Positions 39,521 to 48,809 are shown, counted from the first letter of the stretch. The stretch is DNA of 64,000 nt from an uncultured Clostridia bacterium (GCA_934631985.1 CAKTYE010000001.1:41009-105008), one strand, 5' to 3'. Notes: generated from the letters alone by a model not told the origin. Numbers and translations: made by a program.

Positions 39521-41851
39521 TTATTGATTTTCCAGCACCATCATGCGGACCTTCTTGTTCAGCTCCTTGATGAACTGGTCGCGGGGCAGCTGCTTCTGAA
39601 TGAAACGCTCCAGCAAGCTGCTGATCTGGCTGAAGGTGTCCATGCCGGAGGCATACAGCGGATTGTCGTTCCGGGCGAAGACATGCTCGGCCAAACGCTC
39701 CTTGTACAGCTTCGCCGTTTCAGGGGAGACCTCCCAGCGGTAGTCATCCTGATTCGCCAGCAGTTGTTTCATGTAGTCGATGTTGTCCTGAATGTCACGC
39801 TTGCTGGCTTCGTCAGCGGTTTCCAGCGCCTTCTCATAGCTGGCAAGCTCGTCGTTCCAGCCGGCGATCATCTCATCGAAGTAGCGATAGGGAATGCCCT
39901 CCGCGCCGCTGGTGGTCAGCATCATTTTGGTCGTGTCGTACAGGTTATCCACATAGGATTCCAGCAGCCGAATGGCATCGTCCAGGTTCGCACAGCGGGG
40001 ATTGATGAAAACCACCGTGGTCTCGGTGCCAACGTAAGGCTCCAGGCCATCCTTCAGCGCCAAAGGCCAGGGCATCGGAGCATCGTCGCCCTCCATACTG
40101 GAAAGCATGCCGTAATCCTGACGGAACAAACCGGAGTAGGTCTGGTAGAACTCGTCAAACTCCGCGTCCGTCATGTGGTCGGAGACGATGAAGTTGTCGG
40201 TGTGCATCTCGTCCAGGGCGGTCATCAGCTCATTGAACAGGGGGGTGTCGAAGTCCAGGGATTGATTTGTGGCGTCATAGTAGTCGATGTAGCTGTTCAT
40301 CATCAAGTTGAACAGCGCGGCACGGATGTCCACCGTGCAGATGGGCAGCAGGTTCGCCTTGTCCTCATCATCGATCCATTCATCGTTCCAGCGGGTGATG
40401 AAGGCGCACAGGTCGATGTAGTTGGTGGGCAGGTCGGCTTCAGTCAGCCCAATCTGCTCCAGCACCTCGGGGTTGTAGAAGAAGTTCTCGCCGTAAACGT
40501 CCACGGGAATGGCGTAGAGCTTGCCATCCTGCATCACGGCGTTTTGCAGCGCGGGATACATGCTGCTGGCAAAGCTCATCAGCTTTTCACTGCTGGACAG
40601 GTCGGCGCAGTAGCCCTTCTTCATCAGGTTGGAGAAGCCGTTGCTGTAGCTGTAGGTGATAACATCCACCGCATCGCTGCCGGAGATCATCGCCTGCGCC
40701 AGGGAGGTCTGGTCGTTCGCATCCATGTCCGTGTAGATTAGCGGAATGTCGGGGTTCTCCCGGGCAAACTTCCGCGTCAGGGAGGTATCCCAGACATTGG
40801 CAAGGGTCAGGGTCTTGGTGGGCAGATAGGCAGGGTCAAGACTGCGGATGGTCACGCCGTAAGAATCCCAGGCGGCGCAGTGGGTGTCGCTCAGCAGCAC
40901 AAAGCCATCGGAATAGCTGCTGGTGACGAAAGCGACCTTTTGCGGTTCACCGCCCTGCAGGCTCATGGCATACACGGTATTCCGATCCAGGTAATACAGC
41001 GTGTCGGCAGCGGCGTTGTAGGCCAGATTGGAAACGCTGCTGTAGTCATCCTCGGCGAAGGAATACAGCACGGTATCCTCCAGCGTGGTCAGGTTGAGGG
41101 TGACAAGGGCGGCGGGGATGGAGGACCTTCTATCAGAATCCCACATGGAGGAACGGTACGCCAGCGCAAGGCCATCCTTGTAGGCGGTGATGCCCTGGTA
41201 GTATACATCGTCCGAGAAGGGCCGGGTCGTGATCGTGCCGTCCGTCAGGCTGATGGTGTAGAACACGCGCACGCCCTGGTCGTTCTGCCACTGATACCCG
41301 TTGGCGTACAGGGAACCGTCCTGATAGAAAACGTTGTCCGGGGCGTTGACGTAGCTGTAGTCCTCCTCGGTGACAAGGAAGGCGGAAGCGTCGATGGTGC
41401 AGATGAGGTCATAGCTCATCTGTCCATCAGCGAAGGTGAGCTTGGCGACCTTGCCGCTGAGATAATCGAAGCTGAACAGGTCGGTCCCGTCCGTGAACAG
41501 CCGGCCGACGGCCTTGTCCGGGTCCGTGCCAAGCTTCGCCGCGTTCTGCTGCATGGAGTCCAGCCTATCGAAGTTGGTGGCATTGCACAGGTTGGAGGCC
41601 AGCAGCGTTGGCTCCGTCTGCCCCATGTCATAGCGGTAGAGGTTGGTGGTGAAATGTCCGGGATTTTCCGTATCGCTCACCATGCAGAGCATGTACAGGC
41701 TGTCGCCGATGCTGACGGCGCTGCGCACCGTGTAGGGATTGCTGTCGTCATCCTGCGCGGGGAACAGGGTGGTATCGCCCGGTGCAGCCAGTGCGGGAAC
41801 GCAGCCAAGCAGCAGGGCAAGGGTCAGAAACAGAACAAGCAATTTCTTCAT
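39521..41851 (-). CDS. Secreted beta-propeller plus extracellular solute-binding protein fusion
   Basis: A 776-residue exported protein with AAAGGA upstream and a signal peptide (MKKLLVLFLTLALLLGCVPALAAP); the LLGC in it could be a lipobox. Residues about 30-345 are a repeated beta structure with YMLCMV, LYRYDM, LFSFDYLSGKVAKL, FYTISLTDGTI, LYYLDRNTVYAM, fitting a propeller of the DUF5050 kind. Residues about 350-720 follow ABC sugar-binding proteins (LTLANVWDTSLTRKFARENP, VDVITYSYSNGFSNLMKKGYCADLS, LYAIPVDVYGENFFYNPEVLEQIGL). No permease or ATPase genes are beside it, so it may sense or deliver a ligand rather than feed a dedicated transporter. Confidence 0.8.
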   Translation of the reverse strand: MKKLLVLFLTLALLLGCVPALAAPGDTTLFPAQDDDSNPYTVRSAVSIGDSLYMLCMVSDTENPGHFTTNLYRYDMGQTEPTLLASNLCNATNFDRLDSMQQNAAKLGTDPDKAVGRLFTDGTDLFSFDYLSGKVAKLTFADGQMSYDLICTIDASAFLVTEEDYSYVNAPDNVFYQDGSLYANGYQWQNDQGVRVFYTISLTDGTITTRPFSDDVYYQGITAYKDGLALAYRSSMWDSDRRSSIPAALVTLNLTTLEDTVLYSFAEDDYSSVSNLAYNAAADTLYYLDRNTVYAMSLQGGEPQKVAFVTSSYSDGFVLLSDTHCAAWDSYGVTIRSLDPAYLPTKTLTLANVWDTSLTRKFARENPDIPLIYTDMDANDQTSLAQAMISGSDAVDVITYSYSNGFSNLMKKGYCADLSSSEKLMSFASSMYPALQNAVMQDGKLYAIPVDVYGENFFYNPEVLEQIGLTEADLPTNYIDLCAFITRWNDEWIDDEDKANLLPICTVDIRAALFNLMMNSYIDYYDATNQSLDFDTPLFNELMTALDEMHTDNFIVSDHMTDAEFDEFYQTYSGLFRQDYGMLSSMEGDDAPMPWPLALKDGLEPYVGTETTVVFINPRCANLDDAIRLLESYVDNLYDTTKMMLTTSGAEGIPYRYFDEMIAGWNDELASYEKALETADEASKRDIQDNIDYMKQLLANQDDYRWEVSPETAKLYKERLAEHVFARNDNPLYASGMDTFSQISSLLERFIQKQLPRDQFIKELNKKVRMMVLENQ

Positions 41852-42024
41852 ACAAAAAGTCCTTTCTTCCTTTGGATTTTTCCTGCCTTGAAAAGTCCCT
41901 CCACACTATCAGACGAACAAGCAGGGGAAAATGTTGCCAGGGGAAGCGTAACAGTTGTAAATTTTCATCCCGGAACAGGCCGAAAGGCACAGCATCGGTA
42001 TCAGCGCACAGAGGGGAGGACGGT

Positions 42025-42324
42025 ATGCACATCCTGGAATGGATCTTGGCGGCACTTGCGGGCGGCCTGCTGACCGCCGGAGCGCTGCGCCTGCGTGCGG
42101 AGAACCATCTCCGTGCGCACATGGAACGGATAGGCAGCTTTGAAGGCAGCACCTACGCGCAGGTGCTGCGTCGGGCAGGGCAGCCGCCCGGGCAGGTGCG
42201 CCGTCTTCCAAACGGCGACCTGCTGCGGACGTGGTACGAACGGAGCTATATGCTGGCGCTTCGCTTCAACGACCGGGACATTTGCATGGGCGTGGAGGAG
42301 GAACGCGATCAAGGAGGAGCGTAA
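42025..42324 (+). CDS. Small membrane-anchored protein, function unknown
   Basis: A 99-residue protein with GGGGAGGA before the start. Residues about 2-22 are a membrane helix (ILEWILAALAGGLLTAGALRL). The rest is a basic soluble part (YAQVLRRAGQPPGQVRRLPNGDLLRTWYERSYMLALRFND). The VLRRAGQPPGQ block recalls the BamE/SmpA fold in pattern only. It is followed two bases later by another small gene with its own strong ribosome binding site. No known domain can be assigned. Confidence 0.62.
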   Translation: MHILEWILAALAGGLLTAGALRLRAENHLRAHMERIGSFEGSTYAQVLRRAGQPPGQVRRLPNGDLLRTWYERSYMLALRFNDRDICMGVEEERDQGGA

Positions 42325-42325
42325 C

Positions 42326-42604
42326 ATGCGGATCATCATTGACACGGAAATACAGGCGATCATTGTTCCCGATACCTTTTACCAGCAGGTGAACAAGCTC
42401 AACGACATCATCACCGAGGCAGGTGGACGCAAGCTGGAATACAACGACTACATCCGCACCTGCTTTGAAAAAGCCTACAACGGCAAGCTGATGACGGCAA
42501 GCGAGCTGACCGCTCTTCGCGGCGGAAAGCGCCGCCGGGGCAGGGAGCGCATGGAGGACGAGGAGATGCCTGCATTGCTACAGTTTGGGGCGAGAAGAAA
42601 ATAA
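42326..42604 (+). CDS. Small soluble protein, function unknown
   Basis: A 92-residue protein with AAGGAGGAG upstream. It begins MRIIIDTEIQAIIVPDTFYQQVNKLNDII and is helical in the middle (YNDYIRTCFEKAYNGKLMTASELTAL), with a strongly basic run GGKRRRGRER near the C-terminus, so nucleic acid binding is possible. It starts one base after the preceding stop (TAA C ATG), so the two are co-translated. No family recognised. Confidence 0.6.
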   Translation: MRIIIDTEIQAIIVPDTFYQQVNKLNDIITEAGGRKLEYNDYIRTCFEKAYNGKLMTASELTALRGGKRRRGRERMEDEEMPALLQFGARRK

Positions 42605-42627
42605 ATAATAGAAAAGGTGGGAGAAAC

Positions 42628-42660
42628 ATGAGGAAATTCATCGTATGGGTACTGTGTTGA
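42628..42660 (+). pseudogene. Probable beheaded gene start (MRKFIVWVLC, then stop)
   Basis: GGTGGGAG followed by ATG and ten codons that read like the beginning of a signal peptide, then TGA. A start with a good ribosome binding site and only ten codons is best explained as the 5' end of a resident gene cut off where the AT-rich segment begins. It may also be a leader peptide. Confidence 0.4.
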
Positions 42661-42712
42661 AAATCCGTAAATGATACACATTTAATGAAAAAGAAAGGGA
42701 CGAGAATTAGCT

Positions 42713-45700
42713 ATGGAAAAATATGATAATAATGTTCTCTTTAACTTAGCGAAAGGCTATTATGCTATTCGGGAACAGGATGATGACGGAGAATTGCACT
42801 TCAAACTTACTGCAGAAAAGCAGACCGATGAAGACGGGAAGGTCACTTACAAGTATTCCGCAGGGGTCTGCACTGCACCAGAAGGCAGTGATCCGTTCTC
42901 CAAAGAAGATTCTGCAGAGGGCTTTTCGTTGGAGGGCAACATAGAAAATCGATTGATCGTATCTTCAGATGAAATGAATCTCTCGATTTTTAGTGTACAT
43001 GTCTACAGGCTGTCGATCTGGCTGAAAAAAGAAAATGCAGTGTATGTTTTGAATTCTGGATGGGTAGCACAGCCTGACGAGGATAAGGAGCTAGCCCGAT
43101 GGATCGAATTTCTGAACCACCTCCTGGCTTCAATGATCATCTGCGGCAATAAGGTAAAGTTAGAAGCATTGACCGTTGATAAAATGTTGGATGAAGTGCA
43201 GAAGAGCATTGCCGAGAAGGAGAAAAACAGCTGGATTCCAATTGCTAAACCGCTTGCAAGGCAGCATACACATTTTGATTTTATTCGTACGACCAAGGCA
43301 GGTCTGTCCTTCCTCGGCAATTTGATGCCAGTCAATCAAAACGGAACGGAATACTCGTTTATCCCGATTTCTGAACTGACCGAGCATGAATGTACTGATG
43401 AAGAAGCAGAGGCGGATGTCCCAGCAGCATCACTAGGTAAAATCTATAAGAAAATCGCGGCTGCAGACACTGCAGACTTCGTTCTTGCTGAGACAGCACA
43501 CGAAATGGCTGAGCTGTTCCGCATGGATGAGAAGCATTTTGATGCAGGTCATGACCGTGAGCAGGAAATCGAGCATGGCTTAATCCAAAGGGCCGAAACC
43601 TATAACGCATTCCGATCTTTTGCATGGACGGTAAACGCCTTTTGCGAAAAAGAGGGAATTGAGCCGGCTGCACTTCCGTTCGGCATTATAAACGAGCTGG
43701 TTGAATTTATTTTCAGCCGCAACTGCCTGAATTATACCGCAGACAGCTTTTCTCCCACAATCTGCTCCGGTGATGATCTGCATGTGTATTATATTCCCAA
43801 TGCTGTTTATGAAGAAGCTCGAGCGCAGCTGCTATCCACTGCAAACGCACAGAAAGGCGAAGAATCGGCAGTTTCTTTTGAAACGGCCTCGTTGGAGGGG
43901 CTGCGGAAGGAACTTACTTATTTGTATCCAGTAATTCGGACAATCTATGATGAACTGGAAACATCAAGGGACAGAACGGAAGCCTTGACCGGAGGAGCGG
44001 CAGATATTCTCTACGCATGGTGCACAGTTGCCTACGCAGCCCGGCAGCCAGTTTTCACAGAAGATGGCCCCATGAACTGTTGGTGGGAGCACCCCAATCA
44101 ACAGTCCAATTGGGAACTGGCAATAAAAAAGGAATCATTGGAACGGGCTGTTTCTCAGCGTAAGGAATGGATGAAAAATCATCGGAAGGAATTGTCGGCA
44201 GGAACCGCCATCACATTCAAGGACAAACTATTTGTTTTCAGCGGTGTACAGGAGATGGATGAATGGCCGCAGATTCTTCAGGCGCTGCTAGATCGGGGTG
44301 GCGTTCAGAGAACTGCAGTTTCCGGGAAAACGGATTATTTGGTGTGCAATCCGTACTATGCCAGCGATTCTTCACTAAAAAAAGTACAGGAGCAGCGCAT
44401 CAAAGGCAAGAATATTAAGGTCATCCTGCTTGACGATCTCCTGACCGTCTTGCACATGACGGTGAAGACCCCGGAAGAACAGTTGGCTGAACTGAATGCA
44501 GAAAAACCCGTTGAGGCTAAACAGAAGCACTTGATGCCTGTGGTGCGACCGGAGAAAATGTATGAAAGCAGCTCCGAGAAGAACATCAAATTAACTTACA
44601 CGGAAAAGATAATTGCAAAAGGCGACGGATACGTACTTGAGCTTCCTGACAGCTTTGTTGTAGATAAAAAAGCCGAGGATAGGGACTTCATTGCCTATCT
44701 TCCCAGTGAAAGCGATCCGAAAGATTATGATCAATCCGAATTTATCATTTTTGCGGGACAAAAGAGCGAGAGTCCTCTCTTTGCTCAGTTCCGAACAACA
44801 GCAGAATTCTGTGCACTCGCAAGAGGAATGGCAGCGGCATCCACTGCTCTGTTCCAGGACAGCAAAGTTATAAAATATGCGCGACCGGACATGCCCGGAG
44901 TAATTGCTGTCGGATTTGCTAGCGACGCTGTTCACGCAAATGCAATTCTCGGTATTGGCGGACACATCCAAATGATGCGCGTCCAGTTCTCTTGTGCCGA
45001 AGGCTACAGCAAGCGGGAATATGAAATAAAATTGACGGAAATCTTTGACCATATGTCACCGACAGAGCCATTGGAGCTTCTCAAGCAGTTAGACGACGAC
45101 TCCTTTGCGAATATGTCGCTGAGCAGCTCTACCGTGAATGAATGGGTGCAGTGTGTAAACGACTATGTTTCACATTTATCTATTGCCCGTAACCTTGAGC
45201 AGAAATTCCTTGTAGATGCTTTTCAGGAAAAGCAGAGTTCCGGTCAGGCTGATTTGGAGCAGCTGAAAAAGGACCTGAAAGCAATGCTGAAGGATATCAG
45301 CCGCAGTTGTGATGAGGTGCTAAGAAAGGCAGAGGTAATCTACACTGTCAAGAGAGTACAATTTTCACAGGCAGCAGTGCTTGCAAAGATGGAAAAAGCG
45401 CTTAAGGAGCTAATCAATCTTGCCAACCAGTATGTCGAGCTTGACGACGAAAAGATTGAGGTCAGTTCCCAATATGCGGCATCAGTCAAGGCAAGACTAA
45501 AAAAATCAGCATATGAGGCGGTTACGGAACTGTTGGAGGTTGAAGCATCCAACCTGACTGAGGCACATAAGCGTATACTCACAGATGCGCAGGAACAGGC
45601 TAAAACGCTCAGGGAGCAGAGAGAAAAAGAGAAGCTCAAAGAAAAGCAACGTAAAGAGGCTGAAAAAAAGCAGTATGAGGCCGACTACGCCGCATGGAGT

Positions 45701-46384
45701 GCAGCATGCGATGAGATAAAAGCACAAAGATCAGCTCGTGTTGCGGAGGAGCTTGCAGTGGAGCGAAAACAGCTGGAAAAAGCGGCGAAGATACAGCATG
45801 ACGCTGTAATTGCTGCAAATCAGAAAATGCTGTTGAAGCAGGAGAAACGAAAGTCGGATGCTGAAAAAAAGCTGGCAGCCCTAGGCTTTTTCAAATTTCG
45901 TGAGAAAAAGGCACAGAAAGCGGTCATTGAGGATGCCCTGAGGCAGCTTGGAACAGCAAAGGCGGCTATTTCCGAGGCGGAAAGCAAATATAAAATTGCT
46001 CTGGTAAATGCACCAAGCAAAGCACAAGAAAAAGAATGCACCTTGAAAAAGGCAGTCGAGCAGGAGCTTCCCCTTCCTGCGGAACCCGAGAAGCCCGCCT
46101 TTATGAAGCTTCAGAAACTTCCCCTTCCTGCGGAACCCGAGAAGCCCGCCTTTATGAAGCTTCAGAAAGCTGCAGCACAGACGGGTACTGATGCTTTCGT
46201 GCAGGCCATTTTGGACAGGTTATCTGACGGTGAAGCGTATACAATCAGTGAGCTGATAAAGTCTGTTCCGGAACTCGCAAACCTGAGTAACCAACAGGTA
46301 GCCGCCATCATGCGGATGATGGAGCAATCCGGTAAAGTTACTACGGAAGTAATACAGCGCAAGAGGTATTTCTCGTTGCGCTAG
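42713..46384 (+). CDS. Large BRCT / coiled-coil / winged-helix protein, function unknown
   Basis: A 1223-residue cytoplasmic protein in clearly AT-rich DNA. Residues 1-500 have no known fold by eye; they hold a DUF-like mix with conserved aromatic and Cys residues (WVAQPDEDKELARWIEFLNHLL). Residues about 500-590 are a BRCT domain (LFVFSGVQEMDEWPQILQALLDRGG, AVSGKTDYLVCN, GKNIKVILLDDLL), the module of DNA ligases and damage-response proteins. After a second globular region (600-840), residues about 840-1105 are a charged coiled coil (EKEKLKEKQRKEAEKKQYEADY), then a 17-residue unit repeated twice, and a C-terminal winged helix (AYTISELIKSVPELANLSNQQVAAIMRMMEQSG). Ribosome binding site is weak. 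No partner gene is nearby. Confidence 0.8.
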   Translation: MEKYDNNVLFNLAKGYYAIREQDDDGELHFKLTAEKQTDEDGKVTYKYSAGVCTAPEGSDPFSKEDSAEGFSLEGNIENRLIVSSDEMNLSIFSVHVYRLSIWLKKENAVYVLNSGWVAQPDEDKELARWIEFLNHLLASMIICGNKVKLEALTVDKMLDEVQKSIAEKEKNSWIPIAKPLARQHTHFDFIRTTKAGLSFLGNLMPVNQNGTEYSFIPISELTEHECTDEEAEADVPAASLGKIYKKIAAADTADFVLAETAHEMAELFRMDEKHFDAGHDREQEIEHGLIQRAETYNAFRSFAWTVNAFCEKEGIEPAALPFGIINELVEFIFSRNCLNYTADSFSPTICSGDDLHVYYIPNAVYEEARAQLLSTANAQKGEESAVSFETASLEGLRKELTYLYPVIRTIYDELETSRDRTEALTGGAADILYAWCTVAYAARQPVFTEDGPMNCWWEHPNQQSNWELAIKKESLERAVSQRKEWMKNHRKELSAGTAITFKDKLFVFSGVQEMDEWPQILQALLDRGGVQRTAVSGKTDYLVCNPYYASDSSLKKVQEQRIKGKNIKVILLDDLLTVLHMTVKTPEEQLAELNAEKPVEAKQKHLMPVVRPEKMYESSSEKNIKLTYTEKIIAKGDGYVLELPDSFVVDKKAEDRDFIAYLPSESDPKDYDQSEFIIFAGQKSESPLFAQFRTTAEFCALARGMAAASTALFQDSKVIKYARPDMPGVIAVGFASDAVHANAILGIGGHIQMMRVQFSCAEGYSKREYEIKLTEIFDHMSPTEPLELLKQLDDDSFANMSLSSSTVNEWVQCVNDYVSHLSIARNLEQKFLVDAFQEKQSSGQADLEQLKKDLKAMLKDISRSCDEVLRKAEVIYTVKRVQFSQAAVLAKMEKALKELINLANQYVELDDEKIEVSSQYAASVKARLKKSAYEAVTELLEVEASNLTEAHKRILTDAQEQAKTLREQREKEKLKEKQRKEAEKKQYEADYAAWSAACDEIKAQRSARVAEELAVERKQLEKAAKIQHDAVIAANQKMLLKQEKRKSDAEKKLAALGFFKFREKKAQKAVIEDALRQLGTAKAAISEAESKYKIALVNAPSKAQEKECTLKKAVEQELPLPAEPEKPAFMKLQKLPLPAEPEKPAFMKLQKAAAQTGTDAFVQAILDRLSDGEAYTISELIKSVPELANLSNQQVAAIMRMMEQSGKVTTEVIQRKRYFSLR
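46067..46168 (+). repeat. 51-base tandem duplication inside the BRCT gene
   Basis: Two identical 51-base copies (46067-46117 and 46118-46168), each encoding a 17-residue unit LPLPAEPEKPAFMKLQK. The frame is kept. Exact identity means a recent slippage or duplication. Confidence 0.9.
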
Positions 46385-46483
46385 GACATAGCATTTAACT
46401 TTTTTACTTAATACTCCAAGCCAATGTAACACAGTTGCAATTTGAATGATCGCGCAAATACTGTTGCCCTGTTAGAAAATCGC

Positions 46484-46533
46484 AAAAGAAAAGTCCCACG
46501 CTGCATTCGATTGAACGCAGCGCGGGACTTTTT
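46484..46533 (-). terminator. Terminator of the ylxM-ffh-rpsP-khpA operon
   Basis: Minus strand AAAGTCCC and GGGACTTT arms (with CGCTGC/GCAGCG inside) form a long stem followed by TCTTTTG. It works on both strands. Confidence 0.85.
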
Positions 46534-46555
46534 CATGCTCCCTGGGAAAGACTCA

Positions 46556-46783
46556 TTACTGGATCTCTACGAACACAGGCTTGCTGTTCTTGGCGGTAGC
46601 TGCCTTCACAACAGTCCGAATCGCCTTGGCGATACGGCCCTGCTTGCCGATGACCTTACCCATGTCCTCAGGAGCCACGTTCAGCTCCAGGATCACGGCC
46701 TCAGGACCCTCGGTTTCATGAACAACTACCTGATCGGGATGATCCACCAAGGACTTCGCCACAAAGGTCACAAGTTCTTGCAT
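46556..46783 (-). CDS. khpA: KH-domain RNA-binding protein
   Basis: A 75-residue protein consisting of one KH domain. MGKVIGKQGRIAKAIRTVVKAA has the GxxG loop (here GKQG) and matches KhpA, which binds RNA and, with KhpB, affects cell size and division in Firmicutes. It is placed after rpsP as in most clostridia. In them rimM, trmD and rplS follow, but here the operon ends in a terminator and the AT-rich segment begins. Confidence 0.93.
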   Translation of the reverse strand: MQELVTFVAKSLVDHPDQVVVHETEGPEAVILELNVAPEDMGKVIGKQGRIAKAIRTVVKAATAKNSKPVFVEIQ

Positions 46784-46818
46784 GGCTGTTCCTTTCTGTC
46801 AGCTGAGGAAGCGGCCGA

Positions 46819-47064
46819 TTACTCGATAACGCCGGTCTTCTTCAGCAGCACCTTCACGGTATCGGTGGGCTGCGCACCCACGCCCAGCCAGTACTTGGCG
46901 CGCTCGCCGTCCACCTTCACCTCGGCGGGGGCAGTCATGGGGTTGTAGTAGCCGATCTCCTCGATGAAGCGGCCGTCACGGGGGCTGCGAACATCGGCAA
47001 CGACCACACGGTAGAAGGGGTTCTTCTTCATACCCATACGCTTCAGACGAATCTTAACAGACAT
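46819..47064 (-). CDS. rpsP: 30S ribosomal protein S16
   Basis: An 81-residue protein with the bS16 sequence (MSVKIRLKRMGMKKNPFYRVVVAD, RSPRDGRFIEEIGYYNP, AKYWLGVGAQPTDTVKVLLKKTG). It binds 16S rRNA early in 30S assembly. Ribosome binding site AGGAGGAA. Transcribed with ffh upstream and khpA downstream. Confidence 0.97.
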   Translation of the reverse strand: MSVKIRLKRMGMKKNPFYRVVVADVRSPRDGRFIEEIGYYNPMTAPAEVKVDGERAKYWLGVGAQPTDTVKVLLKKTGVIE

Positions 47065-47137
47065 TGAAATTTCCTCCTCGTATCTTTTCAGGGATGGTTG
47101 TATATGGAAATCCTAAATGTAGGAGTCCACGCAGTGC

Positions 47138-48460
47138 TTACCGGAAGGGGATGCGCATTTTCTTGCCCTTGCGGTTTGTCATGGCCTTCATCATTTTCTT
47201 GGCCTGCTCAAACTGATTGATGAGCTGGTTCACGTCCTGCACCGTGGTGCCGCTGCCTGCCGCAATGCGCTTGCGGCGGCTGGCGTTCAGGATGCCGGGA
47301 TTCCGGCGCTCCTTCGGCGTCATGGAACGGATGATGGCCTCCGGCTTCTTCATGGCGTTGTCGTCCACCTGGTCGATGGCTGCCGCCTGATTGCTCATGC
47401 CGGGCAGGAGCTTTAGCATCTCCTTGATACCGCCCATTTTCTTCATGGACTGCATCTGCTCCAGAAAATCCTCCAGCGTCAGCTCGGCGTTCTTGGAGCG
47501 GTTCGCCAGCTTGTCCAGATCCTTTTCATCAAAGGCTTCGCTGGCCTTATCGATCAGCGTCAGCACATCGCCCATGCCCAGAATACGGCTTGCCATGCGG
47601 TCCGGGTGGAAGGGCTCGATGTCCGTCAGCTTTTCGCCGATGCCGGAGAACTTGATGGGCTTGCCCGTTACCGCGCGCACGCTCAGCGCCGCGCCGCCGC
47701 GAGTGTCGCCGTCCAGTTTAGTGAGGATCACGCCCTGAATATCCAGCTTATCATTGAATGCCTGGGCCACATTCACAGCATCCTGGCCCGTCATGGCGTC
47801 CACCACCAGCAGGATCTCCTGCGGCTTCACCGCTTCCTTGATGCGCACCAGCTCGTCCATCAAGTCCATGTCGATGTGCAGCCGACCGGCGGTGTCGATG
47901 ATCAGCACATCCCGCTGATAGTAGCGGGCGTACTCGATAGCTTCCTTGGCGGTCTTGACAGGATCCTGCGTACCCTTTTCAAACACGGGTACGTTCACCT
48001 GCTGGCCCACCACCTGCAGCTGCTTGATAGCAGCGGGGCGGTAGATGTCGCAGGCCGCCAGCATGGGCTTTTTGCCCTGCTTGACCAGATAGCCGGCCAG
48101 CTTGGCGGCCATGGTGGTTTTACCTGCGCCCTGCAAGCCGCACAGCATGTAGATGGTCGGCACACTGCTGGACCAGGTGAGCTTTGCCGTGGTGCCGCCC
48201 ATCAGGTTCGTCATTTCTTCATTGACGATCTTGATGACCTGCTGGGACGGCGTGAGAGAAGCCAGCAGCTCCTGTCCCACGCAGCGCTCGGTGACCTTCT
48301 TGATGAAGTCCTTGGCGACGGCATAGTTTACGTCGGCCTCCAGCAGCGCCATGCGAACCTCGCGCATGCCCTCCTTGACGGAAGCCTCGGTCAGCTTGCC
48401 GCGCCCGGTCATTTTCCGCAGCGCACCCTGTAGTTTTTCACTCAAGCCCTCAAAGGCCAT
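47138..48460 (-). CDS. ffh: Signal recognition particle protein Ffh
   Basis: A 440-residue GTPase that binds 4.5S/SRP RNA and signal sequences and delivers ribosomes to the membrane. The NG domain shows GLQGAGKTTMAAKLAGYL, DTAGRLHIDMDLMDEL, TKLDGDTRGGAALS and the closing loop FSGIGEKLTDIEPFHPDRM. The M domain has EDFLEQMQSMKKMGGIKEMLKLLPGM and GSGTTVQDVNQLINQFEQAKKMMK. Overlaps the end of ylxM by 11 bases, so the two are coupled. Confidence 0.97.
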   Translation of the reverse strand: MAFEGLSEKLQGALRKMTGRGKLTEASVKEGMREVRMALLEADVNYAVAKDFIKKVTERCVGQELLASLTPSQQVIKIVNEEMTNLMGGTTAKLTWSSSVPTIYMLCGLQGAGKTTMAAKLAGYLVKQGKKPMLAACDIYRPAAIKQLQVVGQQVNVPVFEKGTQDPVKTAKEAIEYARYYQRDVLIIDTAGRLHIDMDLMDELVRIKEAVKPQEILLVVDAMTGQDAVNVAQAFNDKLDIQGVILTKLDGDTRGGAALSVRAVTGKPIKFSGIGEKLTDIEPFHPDRMASRILGMGDVLTLIDKASEAFDEKDLDKLANRSKNAELTLEDFLEQMQSMKKMGGIKEMLKLLPGMSNQAAAIDQVDDNAMKKPEAIIRSMTPKERRNPGILNASRRKRIAAGSGTTVQDVNQLINQFEQAKKMMKAMTNRKGKKMRIPFR

Positions 48461-48809
48461 TGCTTTCCTCCTGATCCATTGCCCTCAGCGATGCGATCAT
48501 CGCCAGTGCGTCGTCATATCGCTTTTCCTTCATGGCCTGCTCGCAGTCGGCAAGTCCCGCCTGCATGCGGGTGAACCGACTTGCCATGCCCAGCTTTTCC
48601 TCCAGCTCAAAGAGCTGATGGGCGGCACGGCTGAGCAGGTCATGCACTGCCTGACGGCTGATACCCGCCTCCTGAGCGATCTCGCCCAGGGACAGGTCTT
48701 CCTCGCAGTGCATACGCATCACGTCCCGCTGCTTGGGGGTGAGCAGTCCGCCATAAAAGGCGCTGAGCCAATTCAGCTCGATTTTCTTTTCAAGCTCGCC
48801 CTGGGCCAT
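48450..48809 (-). CDS. ylxM: YlxM/p13-like helix-turn-helix protein
   Basis: A 119-residue protein with start at 48809 after AAAGGAGC. It has a sigma-factor-like helix-turn-helix (LLTPKQRDVMRMHCEEDLSLGEIAQEAGISRQAVHDLLSRAAHQLFELE). YlxM is found upstream of ffh across Firmicutes and is thought to act with SRP, raising its GTPase activity in Streptococcus. The C-terminal 40 residues form a helical hairpin. First gene of the operon. Confidence 0.92.
   Translation of the reverse strand: MAQGELEKKIELNWLSAFYGGLLTPKQRDVMRMHCEEDLSLGEIAQEAGISRQAVHDLLSRAAHQLFELEEKLGMASRFTRMQAGLADCEQAMKEKRYDDALAMIASLRAMDQEESNGL

Noticed and set aside
39228..39570. 99- and 101-residue plus-strand frames in the long gap after tldD
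   Set aside because: No ribosome binding site, no recognisable motif, and they overlap each other in two frames.
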